Positions 61,265-64,000 of a stretch of 64,000 bases of DNA are shown here, piece by piece. How positions within the stretch are numbered: position 1 is the stretch's first letter; the number at the start of each line of letters is the position of its first letter. This stretch comes from Zizania palustris. Taxonomy: Eukaryota > Streptophyta > Magnoliopsida > Poales > Poaceae. Below the pieces are notes generated by a model. The model had not been told where the DNA came from. It searched no databases and saw only the letters and a list, made by a program, of their open reading frames with translations. The DNA lies in assembly GCA_019279435.1 (NCBI GenBank), contig JAAALK010000289.1, forward strand, positions 45,325,164 through 45,389,163. The letters are read 5' to 3'. A program made the translations under genes and the position numbers.

Positions 61265-61804
61265 TCAATTTGAAATGCCAGAAAATTCCAAGATCATATA
61301 TAACCAAGCGACCAGCCAATGGATAAGCAAGGAATTCACTTTGTCTGGAACTTCATCATGTGGAGCATGACCTGATGAGAACATAAAGCCCAACCATCAA
61401 TGGTGTAATACCCCTAATCCCTAAAAAGTAAAAACACATTCACGCAGAAGTACTTGTGCACATAGAAAGAGGGAGAGGGAGAAAGAGTCACCTGCATCTA
61501 GCTCTCTAATATGGACCTTGCTGCAATGCTTTCTAAGCATGGATACAAATTGGTTGGATTTTGTAAGCGGCTCTATCATTCCCTTGTTCCAAAAAAAAAG
61601 CACATAAAAGGTGGTATTAGCTTCCCACGTGTTAAAAGTAACTAAATTAGGTACTGGTATAATAGATGTCATTTTTATGATAACAGAAAATACCTGAACA
61701 AATAAGACTTTTCTTCCAAATGAATCAAATAAAAAATTGAAAGGAATCAGAAGATTGAAACTGAATATGCTCTCAATAACTGTTGCTGCCCTAGGATCAT
61801 ATGA
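61265..61804 (-). CDS. alpha/beta-fold hydrolase, C-terminal exons only
   Basis: Three exons on the minus strand join in frame: 61804-61694 (SYDPRAATVIESIF...KVLFVQ), 61582-61492 (GMIEPLTKSNQF...IRELDAG) and 61371-61265 (GHAPHDEVPDKVNSLLIHW... to a TGA). All have GT-AG borders. GHxPHDEVP is the catalytic-histidine region of alpha/beta hydrolases, and VLFVQGMIEP fits the strand carrying the acidic residue. I could not find the exon with the nucleophile (GxSxG). A possible further exon, with YLPTLEELKRFL, starts at 62236, but it reaches a TAA unless spliced at TGG|GTTTCT. Gypsy fragments and an LTR occupy the space upstream, so this is either a gene with displaced exons or a remnant. Substrate unknown. 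Confidence 0.65.
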
Positions 61805-61914
61805 CTGAATTTTTTGCCAAGGAAAAACAATTGCAAACTATAGTGTATAGATAGATTGACAGTTAAGTACATGCTAAATATACTGTATGATATTGTTATG
61901 CCTTGGTGATTTAG

Positions 61915-62062
61915 ACTTAGAATGCGCAGGAAATAAGACCGAGCACCTCCATCCGGTGGGTCTTCTGCTTCCTTTGCCTATTCCCTCAGCCGTACGGTCA
62001 GATACTTCACTGGATTTCATTGAAGGACTGCTAAAAGTGGGTGGTAAGACTGTTCATGCCTA
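61915..62062 (+). pseudogene. gypsy integrase fragment
   Basis: The plus-strand frame reads NKTEHLHPVGLLLPLPIPSAV then SDTSLDFIEGLLKVGGKTV. This is the conserved zinc-finger-to-core junction of gypsy integrase, with the first catalytic Asp in the DFIEGL block. It is only about 50 codons long. The same region occurs in more decayed form in the minus-strand fragment near 39600-39690. Confidence 0.7.
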
Positions 62063-62588
62063 TATCGGGCCAGGCCCATACCCATGACAATGCAGCACCA
62101 CTTTTAACCTTTAACTGGCTGAGAGTCTTTTAAAGAATGGATATGGCTGATGTATTCTTGATAGAAACCCAATAATCATCTGACTTTCCACTCTCTGTAA
62201 GGAACCTTTTTAGCTCTTCCAGTGTGGGGAGATAACCTGAACATGAAATTGTCATAATTTCAGAATGCACACACCAAATGTTCAAGGATATGATTGTTAA
62301 CCCAAAAAAGAACTAAAATGCACCTTCTCTATCTCTACATTTAGAGCAGGTAAAGATGGGGGCATGGGGCAGCACGAGGTGTGGTCATCGGTAATTTCTG
62401 GTGGAAGGATTACTTTGGCATGCCAAGCATAATAAAGTTGCTAGAGGATAAAAGGAGGTTGATAACCTGAGATACCAAATTACCTTATAGTTATACAATG
62501 AGGCATTTCAAGCCACAATAATCTCAGGAGGGTTTCCCCATGTAGACAGAGATGATTCAACATTGGCATTAACAGGAACATTTCAGTT

Positions 62589-63030
62589 CTCTGATACCAA
62601 GTTGTTATGTGCCCGAGTTGAGGAATGCAGGAAGTACCCGTGTGTCGGAGCTGGACGCACAGAATCAATCAGATCAGCCATGGTGGCTTGCCCGACGATG
62701 AACAGGAGATGAGAAAAGGAGATGAGGTAATACCGTCATAGATTTATTCTTGCTTGTATTTCTGAAACACACAGGCTACAATTAAATAGACTTGATTAAG
62801 TCCCAGTCTGATTCTGATTAGGACTCCCTAACTGACTCAATCATAACTCTTAACCTAATTAAACTCTGCTGCTAATCATAGGCAAAACTGAACCTGACAA
62901 TATTTAGCTAATTATGACCAACTCAAATAAGGAAAAGATAGCTAAAAATCCCATCTTGATCCTGTCGCAGGATCTCCTTTCCAATTGTAGCTTCTTTGGT
63001 CTCCTATGGTAGGTTAATCTGACCATAACA
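62589..63030 (-). mobile_element. LTR with primer-binding site, element truncated
   Basis: The LTR (62603-63030, 428 bp) has TGTTATG at its left and CATAACA at its right boundary. On the minus strand the LTR is followed two bases later by TTGGTATCAGAG, a tRNA-Met primer site (62589-62600). It is thus the 5' LTR of a minus-strand retroelement whose interior continues to the left. No matching 3' LTR was found, so the element is truncated or rearranged. Confidence 0.65.
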
Positions 63031-63492
63031 CAGGAGAAGCAAAAGCTTGATCGGATCATAGGATCGGACTATGCAGTATATGGATGCTGTTATTGTTGCT
63101 GCAAAAAGCACAAACAGTGTGGCATAAGAAGAAAGTAAATGGCCGTCTGTATTTTCAGAATAAATGTATCAGAAAATTACTACTGAACTGATGATGCTCC
63201 CTAATGAGAATCAACTTTCTATAAGTACCAATATTGTGCTAGAACACAATAGTGCATTAGCGCTACATAGCCATTAGGTTTTGCCTGACATACCTTATTC
63301 GAAGTCAAACAGTACCCCCAAACCTGCAAGATAAACAGCCAACACTCACTCTACAAATAAGCCACATTTTATAATTGGGCAAAAAATAGCTTGTGTGCTC
63401 CACATTATAAACATCACACACTGTTTCCTTGCAAATCTGATCATTACAACACCCCAGAAAATAGGTGTTCCTTGCATCTATGTAATATGGCA
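63031..63492. other. 3' flank of the PPR gene
   Basis: AT-rich sequence following the PPR stop codon, probably including its 3' UTR on the minus strand. Nothing else is seen. Confidence 0.45.
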
Positions 63493-64000
63493 TCATCTCC
63501 AAGTATTCCTTGAGTTTGTGTTTGAGCACTGCTTTCTTCCTTTCATCATTTGCAACAGAACCACCTCAACATTGTCGTCATCATTACAGATACTCCTGAT
63601 CACTGAACTCCAGGTCTCAGCATGTGGAGCCATCCCAAGCTCAAGCATTCGAGTCATCATCCGGGAAGCCTCCTTGATCTTCCCGACTGCGCAACACCCC
63701 TTAATCACTGAATGGAACACCGAGAAATGTGGTACAAACCCTTTGCCTGCCATATCTTCAAGGTATGCCTCTGCCTTGCCATATAATCCGCTCACACACA
63801 ACCCATTCACCACTGTCGCATATGTCATCACATTCGGTATGCACCCACTTTCCATCATATCTCCAATCACCTTGCAGGCATCCAGTGGCCGTCCCTCACG
63901 GCACATTCCGACGATGACCGTGTTGTAGTGTACAATGTCAGGTGAGACCCCACGGCCTCGCATGAGGCACAGCATGCGGTAAGCCTCTCGAAGCTGCTTC
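63493..64000 (-). CDS. pentatricopeptide repeat protein, P class (C-terminal part)
   Basis: The frame is open from the window edge to a stop at 63493, about 168 codons, so the N-terminus lies outside. It holds successive 35-residue PPR units, e.g. PDIVHYNTVIVGMCREGRPLDACKVI, PNVMTYATVVNGLCVSGLYGKAEAYL, PHFSVFHSVIKGCCAVGKIKEASRMM and a partial last one, then a short tail. No E or DYW domain follows, so it is a P-class PPR. Such proteins bind organelle RNA and assist processing, stability or translation. The organelle and target cannot be judged without the N-terminus. Confidence 0.9.
   Translation of the reverse strand, partial: KQLREAYRMLCLMRGRGVSPDIVHYNTVIVGMCREGRPLDACKVIGDMMESGCIPNVMTYATVVNGLCVSGLYGKAEAYLEDMAGKGFVPHFSVFHSVIKGCCAVGKIKEASRMMTRMLELGMAPHAETWSSVIRSICNDDDNVEVVLLQMMKGRKQCSNTNSRNTWR

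Noticed and set aside
62480..62668. 62-codon minus-strand frame considered as an upstream hydrolase exon
   Set aside because: It overlaps a tRNA-Met primer-binding site and LTR boundary, so it is retroelement leader.

Overview
This window is nuclear plant DNA from a grass (Poaceae), probably Oryza or a close relative. The pointers are GT-AG introns, GC-rich 5' exons, AT-rich intergenic DNA packed with TTA-flanked Tourist-like and TA-flanked Stowaway MITEs, an RTE-type LINE, copia and gypsy remnants and Helitrons with the plant 5' end TCTCTACTATATTAAAG. It is not a bacterial accessory region: there are no operons, CRISPR arrays or phage modules.

Host genes, left to right. (1) A PCRK/PBL19-type receptor-like cytoplasmic kinase, + strand, 4 exons, 6026-10251. 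(2) Peroxisomal Lon protease LON2, + strand, 17 exons, 26975-33615, ending in the peroxisomal signal SKL; one of its introns looks like a minor-spliceosome (U12-type) intron. (3) A secreted GH17 glucan endo-1,3-beta-glucosidase, + strand, single exon, 36937-37992. (4) An R2R3-MYB factor, + strand, 2 exons, 48032-52092. (5) The C-terminal exons of an alpha/beta hydrolase, - strand, 61265-61804. (6) A P-class PPR protein running off the right edge, - strand, 63493-64000. From memory, rice chromosome 9 carries a similar neighbourhood (LON2, GH17, MYB, RLCK); this is unverified.

The host genes do not form a pathway: immune-type kinase signalling, peroxisomal protein quality control, cell-wall glucan hydrolysis, a possible secondary-wall regulator and organelle RNA processing are simply neighbours. 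Most of the window is transposon sequence, some in well-preserved stratigraphy. A 411-bp Helitron sits in a 247-bp MITE whose uninterrupted 247-bp relative lies about 15 kb away. An 806-bp hAT-type element has a perfect 8-bp target duplication. A full-length RTE LINE (12319-15704) has a 14-bp duplication and two in-frame stops. A 6.08-kb copia element (17212-23291, - orientation) has LTRs of 384/385 bp, about 97% identical, but a ruined pol region. A 4-kb Helitron (53965-57995, - orientation) has one 5' end but several possible 3' ends. Gypsy fragments, an LTR and a probable solo LTR fill the right end.

I saw no convincing tRNA, rRNA or microRNA gene and no wholly new protein system. The most interesting items are the U12-type intron in LON2, the Helitron stratigraphy and the mismatch between the copia element's young LTRs and decayed coding region. 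Exon boundaries were read by eye from frame continuity and splice signals.
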